DNA of 64,000 nt from DASUZB01 sp036377075. GTDB lineage: Bacteria; Actinomycetota; CALGFH01. Below the pieces are notes generated by a model. It did no database searches. It was not told where the DNA came from and worked only from the letters and a program-made list of their open reading frames with translations. Position numbers and translations under genes: made by a program. Below, piece by piece: positions 1 through 8,042 of this stretch. The stretch's first letter is position 1. Every line of letters starts with the position of its first letter. Location of the stretch: positions 1 to 64,000 of the forward strand of contig DASUZB010000012.1 of the NCBI GenBank assembly GCA_036377075.1. Direction: 5' to 3'.

Positions 1-397
1 AGGCGGGGTCGGCGTGTCGGTGCACCGCCCTCCACTCGCCGTCCTCCCGGCGGAACACCGTGGTGACGCGCAGCACGTACGGCTGCGGTGGCGCACCCTT
101 GATCGACGCGGTCGTGTGCTCCAACGCCACGATGTAGGCCAGGTCACCGCTGGCACCGGCGGCCACGACCTCGATCTGGTAGGACGTGCAGTTGGAGAAC
201 GACGATCCGAGCCGCTCGAACAACGGACCGATCTCGGCCCACCCGCCAGCGCTGGTGGCGGCCCCGAACACCGTCACCGGGTCGCGGCGCGACCACATCG
301 CGATCCGGGGGGCGGCGTCGCCGTTGTGCAGGGCGACCTCCGCCTGGTTCAGCCGCGGCATGGTCGCCGCCAGGAAGGCATCGACGTCGGTGCCCAT
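1..397 (-). CDS. SnoaL-like / NTF2-fold protein (partial, runs off the left edge)
   Basis: Reading leftwards from an ATG at 397 gives an uninterrupted frame of about 132 residues that leaves the window at base 1, so the C-terminus is missing. The middle and end (IAMWSRRDPVTVFGA, then GDLAYIVALEHT and TTVFRREDGEWRAVHRHAD) follow the usual NTF2/SnoaL/DUF4440 pattern, in which a cone-shaped barrel ends in a strand reading EDGxWRxVHxHxS. Family members are small enzymes or ligand-binding proteins, and the substrate cannot be told. A GTG three bases further upstream (398-400) is an alternative start. The gene is divergent from the TetR regulator at 449, with a shared 51-base promoter region that contains a palindrome, so it is a natural TetR target. 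Confidence 0.8.
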   Translation of the reverse strand, partial: MGTDVDAFLAATMPRLNQAEVALHNGDAAPRIAMWSRRDPVTVFGAATSAGGWAEIGPLFERLGSSFSNCTSYQIEVVAAGASGDLAYIVALEHTTASIKGAPPQPYVLRVTTVFRREDGEWRAVHRHADPA

Positions 398-418
398 CAC
401 GGCCTCCGATACTGCTAG

Positions 419-435
419 ACTGTTCTCAATACAGT
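419..435. promoter_or_regulatory. Candidate TetR operator
   Basis: ACTGT-TCTCAAT-ACAGT is a perfect 5-7-5 inverted repeat in the short region between the divergent SnoaL-like and TetR genes. It lies just before the AAGGA ribosome binding site of the regulator. Position and symmetry fit an autoregulatory TetR operator; there is no direct evidence of binding. Confidence 0.5.
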
Positions 436-448
436 AAGGATGTATCCA

Positions 449-1084
449 ATGACGGACGCAGTCAAGCGGCCATACCGCTCCACGCGGCGTCGCGAACAGG
501 CCAGTGAGACGCGGCGGCGGATCCTTCTCGCCGCCCACGACCTGTTCGTCAGCCAAGGGTACGGACGGACCACGATCGCCGAGGTCGCCGGTGCCGCGGG
601 CGTGGCGGTCGAGACCGTCTACGCGGCCTATCGCAACAAGCTCGCGCTCCTGCGCCAGGTGTGGTACGCCACCTTCCGCGGCGACGACCAGGACATCCGG
701 CTGCTGGATCGGCCGGAGATCCGCGCCGTGCTCGCCGAACCGGACCTCGCCACCCGCCTTCGCGCCCACGCCGTGGTCATGACCCCGGTGTTTCGGCGCA
801 TCACCCCGTTGTTCCGCGCGCTGCAGGGAGCGGCCACCAGCGAACCAGCCGCCGCGGCGATGCTGGCCGAGTTCGACCAGCGGCGCCTGGACGCGGCCAG
901 CCACTACGCACGAGCCGCTGCCGCGACCGGCCGACTGGCGGTCAGCGAGCAGGAGTGCCGCGACCTGCTGGCGGCGACCATGGACGGTGCGCTGTGGCAT
1001 CGCCTGGTCGCCGAACGCGGCTGGTCGGAGGACCGCTATGCCCAGCTGCTGGGCACCATGTGGGTTGCCGCCCTGGTTCGCTAG
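449..1084 (+). CDS. TetR/AcrR family transcriptional regulator
   Basis: This 211-residue regulator opens with a classic TetR helix-turn-helix: ETRRRILLAAHDLF, then TTIAEVAGAAGVAVETVYAAYRNK at roughly residues 20-60. A variable alpha-helical ligand-binding domain follows. An in-frame ATG lies 9 bases upstream at 440, but the AAGGA at 436-440 is spaced 8 bases from the ATG at 449 and overlaps the earlier one, so 449 is preferred. TetR proteins usually repress their own gene and a divergent neighbour in the absence of a small ligand. The palindrome at 419-435 and the divergent SnoaL-like gene fit that model. The ligand is unknown. Confidence 0.92.
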   Translation: MTDAVKRPYRSTRRREQASETRRRILLAAHDLFVSQGYGRTTIAEVAGAAGVAVETVYAAYRNKLALLRQVWYATFRGDDQDIRLLDRPEIRAVLAEPDLATRLRAHAVVMTPVFRRITPLFRALQGAATSEPAAAAMLAEFDQRRLDAASHYARAAAATGRLAVSEQECRDLLAATMDGALWHRLVAERGWSEDRYAQLLGTMWVAALVR

Positions 1085-1560
1085 CGCAGCGTCCCCATCG
1101 GCACCACCGGCGCACCATCGTCACCGTCGCGATCAACAAGACCGTGCTGCAGCTGTTCGACGAACTGGCATCGAAAAGATGCCCTTCCCCGGTCTGCGGC
1201 TACGAACGTTCAAACACCGTATTCGCGCAGCGCAGGGGGCCCTTTTCATGCTCGCAGCCGCCCAGCAGTCAACCACCACCGGTGGATCCAGGCTCAGTGG
1301 AGCTACGCCGCCCGGTTTCGGCGGGAGCGGATCAGGGACGAGTTGGCCTACCGCCGCCGGGCACGCCATGCTGCGCCCCGCCCGCACCTGGCGGCGGTCG
1401 ACGTGATCGTGTCGTGTGGTGGTCGGGCTACAGTCGCGGAGCTGGACCTTCCCGTTGCTCTACGGGCCGATCCACTTGGCGCCGCTGAGCCTGGTCAGGT
1501 TTCGCGCCCTGGCCACCCTAACCGGCAGCCGATGGGGCATCCGAGGGGACGCCGATTCGA
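1085..1560. other. 476-base gap with decayed coding-like pieces
   Basis: No complete gene is convincing here. Two plus-strand pieces have codon usage like real genes of this genome. One is near 1115-1175 (reads TIVTVAINKTVLQLFDEL). The other is near 1271-1420 (reads WIQAQWSYAARFRRERIRDE and continues with high-GC third positions). They are in different frames, have no ribosome binding site and do not join. They look like remnants of lost genes. The minus-strand frames are shadows. Confidence 0.3.
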
Positions 1561-4500
1561 TCAAGCCGTCTCCGGTGTCCTGCGAATCCCAGGCCGTGGC
1601 CGAGCGCGTAGGCTCTTGAGTTTGGCTGCCGCGACCACGTTGCCCTTGCGCTCGTAGAGAGCGATCGCGCGGTCGAGGACTTCGACGGCTTCGTTACGCT
1701 TGCCGGCCAGGCCGAGTACCTCGGCGAGGTCGGCCAGGGCCTCGGCCTGGGTGTCGGGTTGCTCGCAACCGTCGGCCCAGGCGACCGCCTCCCGCGCCAG
1801 CTCCTCGGCCTCGGGGAGGTTCTCCCTACGGGCCAGGATGATCGCGCGCAGGGCGCGCCAGCGGATCTGCGAGTCGAGCTGGCTGGTGGCCGCGATCTCC
1901 TCGCAGATACGGGTCAGCTGCTCGGCTTCCTCGTCCTTGCCCTGCACGATCAGGGCGCGAGCGAGCATGGCGGCGACGTTGGCCAGCGGGCCGGTGCCAC
2001 GCATCTCCTCCAGCGCCTCGTAGCTCTCGCGGAGGGTTGCCTCGGCCGCCGCCGGCTCCTCCGCGAGCAGCTCGACCAGCCCGTCGGCGACCGAGTCCGC
2101 GGCGGCGGTGAGCGCCTCGCCGGTGTCGATGGAGATGTCGCGCCCCTGCTGGTTGAGGCGCCGGGCGAGCTCGAAGTCCCCGCGCATCGCCGCCGCGCGC
2201 CCGAGCACGTTGAGCGCGCCGGCCTGCAGGCTGGCGATGTTGCGTGCGCGAGCCCAGTCCAGCGTCTCCTCGGCGTAACCGACGACCTTGCTGAGGGGGG
2301 TCGGGCCCCAGAAGAGGATGATGCACAGCAGCCGGCGGGCCTTCGACTCCAGGTACTCGAGCCCGTGCTTCTGGGCGAGCTCGATCGCCCGTCTGGCCTC
2401 CGCCTCGGCCGCCCCGGTCCGCCCGACGGCGTAGTTCACGTATGCCTTGAGGCGCCGGGCCTTGGCCAGCCCGAGCTCGTCGCGGAGCTTGACGAACTGA
2501 AGGATCGCCTCCTGGATCTCGCTCGAGCCGCCCCCGAGAAGGCGCTCCGGGTCGCGGAACGCCCAGACGTCCAGCAACCCGAGGCGCGCGTGCATCAGCG
2601 GGACCTGCTGCCGAGCCGCCTTGGCCGCCTCGACCACGTCCTCGTAGACGCCGACGGCGCGCTCGAAATCGCCCGCCTCGGTGAGCGCGGCGGCCAGGTC
2701 GAGGGCGGCGTCCAGCCGCGCCTGGTGGCCCTTGGGCAGGAGCCCGACCGCCCGCTCCAGCAGCCTCAGCGAGACCTGGATGTTGCCCCGGTTGGCCGCC
2801 CGGCGGCCGGCGGTCGCCAGCCGCTCGCCCGCCCGCAGGGCCAGCCGGCGGTCCTCTTCGGAGTCGAACCCGAGCTCGGCGCGGTGCTGGTAGGCCTCGG
2901 CGAGGTGGAAGCCGATCAGCTCGTCGAACTCGGCCAGCCGCTCCGGGCTGGCCGCGGCCTCGAGCCAGGTCGCGTAGCGCTCGTGCAGCTCGGCGCGGGT
3001 CTGCTTGGCGATGGCCTTGTAGGCGCTCTCGCGCATCAGCACGTGCCGGAACTTGTACGACTCGCCGCTCTCCTCGGCCGGCAGCAGCGGCACCGGCTCG
3101 GGGTCGCGCTGGACCAGCTCGCGGCGGGTCAGCACTTCGAGCGCGAGCTCGACCCGGCGCCGGTCGTGGTCGGGGGTGAGGGCGTCCACGTCGGCGACGT
3201 TGAACTGCCTGCCAACCACCGCGGCGCGCTGGATAACCGCACGCTCGTCCGGGCCGAGCCGGAACAGCCGGTCGTTCATCAGGTCGTCGATCGTCGGCGG
3301 GGAAGGAAGCTGGTCGAGTGCCGAATCCTTGCCCTCGGCGAGGAGGTCCTCGAGCATCGCCACGTACTCCTCGGCGTAGAGCGGGAAGCCCTCCGAGAGC
3401 TCGGCGATGCGGTCGGTCATGCCGGCGATGCGCTGGTGGACCGGCGGGTCGAGCTGCTTGTAGCGAAGCACGTGGCCGATGTGCTCCTTCTCCTCGGCCC
3501 GGGTGAGCGGGGAGAGGCCGATCGAGAAGGAGTTGAGCTTCGCCCCCGCCCAGCCGCGGCGGCGCTCGAGCAGCTCCTCGCGGGCGATGCAGACCAGCAT
3601 CACCGGAGCGTCCCTGGTCTCTTCGGCGATGTACTCGATGGCGTCCAGCAGGGTGTCCTCGGCCTGGTGCAGGTCGTCGACCACGATCACCAGGGGGCGC
3701 TGGCGCGCCAGGATCTCCAGCAGACGCCGCACCGCCCGGGCGATCTCGGCCTGGTTGCCGGCGCTCGCGCCGACGCCGAGCATCTGCGCCACGCCGGTGG
3801 TGATGCGGGCAGCGCCTGGCTCGTCGCCGATCAGCTTGCGGAGCTTGTCGTACACGGCCGAGGACGGGTCGGTCGGGCCAATGTCGGCCGCCTGCCTGAC
3901 CATCACCGCCAGTGGCCAGTAGGTGACGCCCTCGCCGTAGGGTAGGCAGTGGGCACCGAGGACCCTCGCGTCAGCCGCGATCTCGTTCCAGAACGCTCCT
4001 ACCAGGCAGGTCTTGCCCACCCCGCCGGGACCGAGCACTCGCACCAGGTGGCAGGTCTGCTCCGCCGCCGTCCGCAGGTACAGCTCCTTGAGCAGCCGTA
4101 CCTCCCGCGTGCGGCCGACCATGGGGATGTCGATCAGGCGGCGCCGGCGTGGCGCCTCGCGGTCGACGCGGATCCCCGCGAGGCGATAGGCGGAGACCCG
4201 TTGCCGCATCCCTTCGAGCCTCAGCGGGCCGACCAGGTCGACCTCCACAGCGTCCCGGACGAGCTGGTGGGTGGCCTGGCTGAGCAGGATCGGGCTCTCT
4301 CCGGTGTCGAAGTCCCTCGCGGCCAGCTGCAGCCGGTGGGCCAGGATGGGCGTCTCCCCGCGCACCTCCTCCGGTCCGGCATCCGTGCCGACCAGGACCT
4401 CTCCCGTATGGATGCCCATGCGCACCCTGACGGTCACCGAGTACCGCTCGGACACCCGGGGCCTCACCGCGGCCAGGGCGCCCCGCAGCTCGTGGGCTGC

Positions 4501-4989
4501 CTGCACGGCCCGCAGGGCATGGTCCTCGTACCAGGTGGGCACGCCGAAGACGATCAGCACGCCGTCACTGACCATCGCGCCCATGGCACCGCCGTGCCGC
4601 TCGGCCACCTGCCGAATGGCCTCGTGGTAGCCCTCCATGAGCCGGTCGGTCACCTCCGGCTCCAGGCGGTCCGCCGCCTCGACGGAGCGGACCATGTCGC
4701 AGAAGATCACGGTGATCCGCTTGCGGTCACGGTCGTTGCGGGCGTCCTCGTGGACGCCGGTGCCGGCGTCCGGCCGCCGGGCGGGGGGCGTCTCGGGCTC
4801 CGGGCTGCCGGCGGCTCGCGTCACGGGTCGAGCGCCGCCCTCGTCGCGCGCCAAGTCCGGAAGCGACGAGCCACACTGGCCACAGAACCTTGCCTCGGCG
4901 CGCACCTCGACCATGCCGCACGTCCGGCAGGTCCGCGCCAGCGGCGTGGAGGGGTCAGGCGGCATATTTGAGACGATAGGTTCAGACAT
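1561..4989 (-). CDS. Zinc ribbon / class III cyclase-like / AAA ATPase / TPR protein, cyclase domain degenerate
   Basis: This 1142-residue protein has four parts. A zinc ribbon covers residues 21-39 (CRTC and CGQC pairs). A class III adenylate/guanylate cyclase homology domain covers about 91-270. A STAND-type AAA domain starts near 285, with Walker A GPGGVGKT at 320-327 and the Walker B-like LVIVVDDLH. A long TPR-rich C-terminal half follows. In the cyclase domain both metal aspartates remain (D98 in FCDM, D142 in VSDG). The substrate lysine is gone, however, and the usual GDVVNVAARL stretch is GETPILAHRL, losing the substrate Asp and the transition-state Asn. I infer it no longer makes cyclic nucleotide, or works poorly. 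It is a paralogue of the protein at 8043-11252, down to a shared ending like YEKKGNV. Confidence 0.88.
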   Translation of the reverse strand: MSEPIVSNMPPDPSTPLARTCRTCGMVEVRAEARFCGQCGSSLPDLARDEGGARPVTRAAGSPEPETPPARRPDAGTGVHEDARNDRDRKRITVIFCDMVRSVEAADRLEPEVTDRLMEGYHEAIRQVAERHGGAMGAMVSDGVLIVFGVPTWYEDHALRAVQAAHELRGALAAVRPRVSERYSVTVRVRMGIHTGEVLVGTDAGPEEVRGETPILAHRLQLAARDFDTGESPILLSQATHQLVRDAVEVDLVGPLRLEGMRQRVSAYRLAGIRVDREAPRRRRLIDIPMVGRTREVRLLKELYLRTAAEQTCHLVRVLGPGGVGKTCLVGAFWNEIAADARVLGAHCLPYGEGVTYWPLAVMVRQAADIGPTDPSSAVYDKLRKLIGDEPGAARITTGVAQMLGVGASAGNQAEIARAVRRLLEILARQRPLVIVVDDLHQAEDTLLDAIEYIAEETRDAPVMLVCIAREELLERRRGWAGAKLNSFSIGLSPLTRAEEKEHIGHVLRYKQLDPPVHQRIAGMTDRIAELSEGFPLYAEEYVAMLEDLLAEGKDSALDQLPSPPTIDDLMNDRLFRLGPDERAVIQRAAVVGRQFNVADVDALTPDHDRRRVELALEVLTRRELVQRDPEPVPLLPAEESGESYKFRHVLMRESAYKAIAKQTRAELHERYATWLEAAASPERLAEFDELIGFHLAEAYQHRAELGFDSEEDRRLALRAGERLATAGRRAANRGNIQVSLRLLERAVGLLPKGHQARLDAALDLAAALTEAGDFERAVGVYEDVVEAAKAARQQVPLMHARLGLLDVWAFRDPERLLGGGSSEIQEAILQFVKLRDELGLAKARRLKAYVNYAVGRTGAAEAEARRAIELAQKHGLEYLESKARRLLCIILFWGPTPLSKVVGYAEETLDWARARNIASLQAGALNVLGRAAAMRGDFELARRLNQQGRDISIDTGEALTAAADSVADGLVELLAEEPAAAEATLRESYEALEEMRGTGPLANVAAMLARALIVQGKDEEAEQLTRICEEIAATSQLDSQIRWRALRAIILARRENLPEAEELAREAVAWADGCEQPDTQAEALADLAEVLGLAGKRNEAVEVLDRAIALYERKGNVVAAAKLKSLRARPRPGIRRTPETA

Positions 4990-5496
4990 CGGGTTCTCCG
5001 CGAGTAGGCGCTTTATGGCCAGCTTGATCCTTGCGCTCCGTCAGGACAACGCCTTGGTATCCATTCCGCCCGTGTGAATCCGGAGTCAACGGCCCGCCAG
5101 CCGTCGCCTTTCCCAGTGACCACGGAGCTTGGCTCTCGGAGGCCAAGCAGAAAATCTCCTCCGCCGGACGTGCAATTGCCGGACGTGGGTCCAGTACTTC
5201 AGGACACGTAATAGGCCTACCCGGAACGCACCAGAAGCGGCATGCATGAGGAGGAGTGAGCAATAGAGGCCTACATACCTGGTCTCGGTAAGGTCACGAT
5301 CTACTGCTGGGTGTCAGGTTGCCGACAGCCCGGACCTGCACTTGGCAGTAGGACACAGGCTGCTGAGTCCACGGATAGGAGCATTCAGCTTCAGGTGGCC
5401 ATCCGAGAGGCCGAAGAGTGCCTGCGTGCACGTGATATTCTCCGCGCGCTGCCACGGGATGCCTCGCTCCATCCAGCGGAACCAGTATGAGTAGGC
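4990..5496. other. 507-base intergenic region with a direct repeat
   Basis: This region separates the divergent cyclase-like gene and the SDR gene and should hold both promoters. I see no credible gene: the small frames on both strands lack family resemblance and good start signals. The one structure visible is a direct repeat GCCGGACGTG at 5163-5172 and 5178-5187, with a 15-base period. A short palindrome TAGGCCTA lies at 5212-5219. Either could bind a regulator. Confidence 0.4.
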
Positions 5497-6441
5497 ATGT
5501 TTGCCATGTCCGAGGTCGTTGCTGGGAGAAAGCAAGGTGGGATGAGCCCTTCTGAGGACGGTCGCCGCGGGGCGATGGAGGAAGTCGATCCAGGCAAGGT
5601 TCCCTCGCAGGCAGGCCTCGACCGTGACAGCCTCCGGCCGAGCGACAACCCCGAGCCATCGCCGGTCACTGACCTGGCCGGTCGCACTGCCGTGGTGACC
5701 GGCGGGGCCAGCGGCATCGGCTACGGGATCGTTCGCCGACTCGCTCGGGCGGGAGCCAAGGTCCTCGCCGTCGACGTCAACCGGCGGAGGCTCGACGAGG
5801 CGGAGCGCAGACTCGGCCAGGAGGGGCTCGGCTTCATTCGGGTCGAGGGCGACCTCAGCAGCCCGGATGCAGGGAGGCTGGCCGACGAACTGGTCGCCGC
5901 CCACGGAACGATCGGGCTGATCGTCAACAACGTCGGCATCTGCACCGGGACGGGCTTCTTCGAGACCGACGAGGACTACTTCGACCTCGTGTTCGCCACC
6001 AACCTGCGCGGGCCATGGTTCTTCACGCGCCGCCTCACCAAGGAATTGGTCACTCGCGGCGAGTCCGGCTCGGTGCTGTTCATCTCCTCGCTCCACGACC
6101 ACTTCGTGGTCCACCGTCCGCAATACAGCGCCAGCAAGGCAGGGGTGAGCCAGCTCGTCCGCGAGCTCGCGTTCCTACTGGCCCCGCACGGCATCCGGGT
6201 CAACGCGATCTCGCCAGGCCGCATCGACACCAACGGGTCGCAGGGCAGGGAGGGGCAGCACGACACCGCCGATGCGATGATTCCTCTGGGCCACGGCGGC
6301 ACGCCCGACGACGTCGCCAAGGTGGCCGAATTCTTGCTCAGGGATGACTGCTCAGGCTACATAACCGGAGCGAACGTCCCGGTCGACGGCGGCCTGTCCC
6401 TGCACACCTGGCACTCCCGGAGAGAGCCGGCGTTCGAGTGA
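5497..6441 (+). CDS. SDR family NAD(P)-dependent oxidoreductase
   Basis: A classical short-chain dehydrogenase/reductase. In the longest frame (314 residues) the cofactor motif TGGASGIG is at 68-75, the NNVG structural motif at 144-147, and the catalytic Ser-Tyr-Lys set includes S197/S198, Y210 and K214 in YSASK. RVNAISPGRI and the GANVPVDGG ending are typical. About 60 residues precede the Rossmann fold, longer than normal. Internal ATGs (near 5542 and 5575) may be the true start, since the 5497 ATG has no clear ribosome binding site. The substrate is unknown. The gene stands alone between the degenerate cyclase protein and a convergent glycosyltransferase. Confidence 0.85.
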   Translation: MFAMSEVVAGRKQGGMSPSEDGRRGAMEEVDPGKVPSQAGLDRDSLRPSDNPEPSPVTDLAGRTAVVTGGASGIGYGIVRRLARAGAKVLAVDVNRRRLDEAERRLGQEGLGFIRVEGDLSSPDAGRLADELVAAHGTIGLIVNNVGICTGTGFFETDEDYFDLVFATNLRGPWFFTRRLTKELVTRGESGSVLFISSLHDHFVVHRPQYSASKAGVSQLVRELAFLLAPHGIRVNAISPGRIDTNGSQGREGQHDTADAMIPLGHGGTPDDVAKVAEFLLRDDCSGYITGANVPVDGGLSLHTWHSRREPAFE

Positions 6442-6500
6442 CCACGAACCGTTGACCAGAATGCCTGCACGCAGGCTCAGGACCCACGGTCCAAGAACGT

Positions 6501-7730
6501 CTACTCGGCCGCAAGCACGTTCTGCTCCGGGCCCACTCTCCGCGTCATCCAGTCGCAGTCCCACAACGTGGCGAGTGCATGCAACCGGACGGGGAGCAGC
6601 AGGACGACATAGAGAGCGCCGTAGGGCAGGATCGTGGGGTCCTTCGTCTGGACGGTCACGAAGATGGCGTGCACGATCGCCATGGCGGCCAGGCGGTCGA
6701 AGTACAGGTAGAGGGCTTCATGCCCTGGCAGCAGGGCAGTGCCGACGCAGATCGTGGTCGCCAGCACGAGCAGGAGCGGTAGCAGCAGGCGTGCGGTCAC
6801 GTCCCAGGCAAGGTAGAAGCGACGTCGCCGCCACAGGTTCGGGACGGTCCACGACAGCTCACGGTAAAAGGTCCGGTTCCAGCGGAGCTGCTGACGCATG
6901 AATTCCCGCACGGATGTCGGGACGTTGGTGTACGCCTCGGCCCGGCGCTCGTAGATCGTCTGGTAGCCGGCCGCGAGCACGAGATTGGTCAAGTGGTTGT
7001 CGTCGCCGTGGCTGCACAAACGGCCACGGATGGTCTGCTCGAGGTACGAGACCCAGACTCGCTGGAGCACGGCGCGGCGGTACAGCGAGAAGGGCCCGGC
7101 ACAGCAGAGGACGGCTCCGTGAAAGCTCTGCGCGGCGCGTTCCTGGTCGCACAGCAGCCGGTAGCGTGTCTGGATCAGGCGTGTCAGCCAGCTGGCCGAG
7201 GCGTTCAAGACGCCGACGTTGCCGGTGACGGCGCCGATGTCGCGCACCTTGGCGGCCTCGACCAGCCTGCGTACCCCATCTGGGGCGATGACCGTGTCGG
7301 AGTCGACCGTGAGGACGAATTCGCCCGTCCCCTGCCAGAACCCGCTTGCCTGGGCGTACCGCTTCCCCTGGTTGCCCTTGTGACGCTCGACCGTCCAACC
7401 CGGCCGGCGTTCGAGTGCGCGGTAGATCGGCTCCAGTTCGGCGACGTTGGCTGAGCCGTCGTCGACGAGCCAGACGGAGAGCTGGCCCTGGTACGACTGC
7501 ATCGTGATCGACTCGCAGCACGCCGCGAGCACCTCTGGGTCCTCGTTGAAGCAGGGAATGAGGACGTCGACGCTCGGCCAGCGCCCTCCAGGCGGTGGCC
7601 CGGGCTCCCGCGCCCGGCTGCGCCTGGTGCTCCGGTAGGCGTAGAAGCTCTGGACCGTCGACTGCCACAGGACGAGGACCAGGTACACCCAGAAGACGAA
7701 GCGCAAGCTGGTAAGGGAAAGAGAATGCAT
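6501..7730 (-). CDS. Processive glycosyltransferase family 2, hyaluronan/chitin-synthase-like membrane protein
   Basis: From the ATG at 7730 the protein has 409 residues: an N-terminal membrane segment (FVFWVYLVLVLW), a GT-A domain and several C-terminal membrane segments. Motifs of processive GT2 synthases appear in order: VDDG at 89-92, DSD at 143-145, GDDNHLTN at 242-249 and QQLRW at 280-284 (the QxxRW motif). GDD with QxxRW is the arrangement of hyaluronan, chitin and NodC-type synthases, which polymerise UDP-sugars and extrude the chain. The product here cannot be named. An open frame continues upstream to 7853, but that extension is arginine- and proline-rich and lacks family similarity, so 7730 is preferred. 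Confidence 0.85.
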   Translation of the reverse strand: MHSLSLTSLRFVFWVYLVLVLWQSTVQSFYAYRSTRRSRAREPGPPPGGRWPSVDVLIPCFNEDPEVLAACCESITMQSYQGQLSVWLVDDGSANVAELEPIYRALERRPGWTVERHKGNQGKRYAQASGFWQGTGEFVLTVDSDTVIAPDGVRRLVEAAKVRDIGAVTGNVGVLNASASWLTRLIQTRYRLLCDQERAAQSFHGAVLCCAGPFSLYRRAVLQRVWVSYLEQTIRGRLCSHGDDNHLTNLVLAAGYQTIYERRAEAYTNVPTSVREFMRQQLRWNRTFYRELSWTVPNLWRRRRFYLAWDVTARLLLPLLLVLATTICVGTALLPGHEALYLYFDRLAAMAIVHAIFVTVQTKDPTILPYGALYVVLLLPVRLHALATLWDCDWMTRRVGPEQNVLAAE

Positions 7731-7829
7731 GGCTCCCAAGCGGCTCGTACCCGACGCGGGCCGCCCTGGATCAGGTCCTAATGGACCCGGGCGCGTTCGC
7801 CGCGCATGTTCCGTTCCTGCGGCTCTTGC

Positions 7830-7858
7830 TTGCCTGGCACTGTGCGTGCGCATTATAT
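7830..7858 (+). promoter_or_regulatory. Candidate promoter for the 8043 gene
   Basis: TTGCCT (7830-7835) and TTATAT (7853-7858) are spaced by 17 bases and stand out in GC-rich surroundings. They would start a transcript about 180 bases before the cyclase gene. This is inferred from sequence only. Confidence 0.35.
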
Positions 7859-8042
7859 GAGACTAGGCCGTAGCGTCCAAGATGGCAGAAGCAGTCTGTT
7901 TGATCTAGAAGTAACCTTCATCTCGTCCACGGGGCGAAGTCGACGAGTCCAGCATCTGTGCGACACCTGTGCGTCCGTGGCCAGACAGCGCCACGCCGCC
8001 GTGCATGGCAGCTTGGCCAGACCCCGTACCCGGAGTTGAGCG

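Noticed and set aside
1759..4971. Long plus-strand open frames opposite the degenerate cyclase gene
   Set aside because: They are antisense to a well-supported gene, are rich in Ala/Arg/Gly/Pro/His, and have no family motifs. High GC keeps the opposite strand free of stops.
5031..5249. 72-codon plus-strand frame as a gene
   Set aside because: Mixed codon usage, no ribosome binding site, no similarity recognised, and it lies in a region that should contain promoters.
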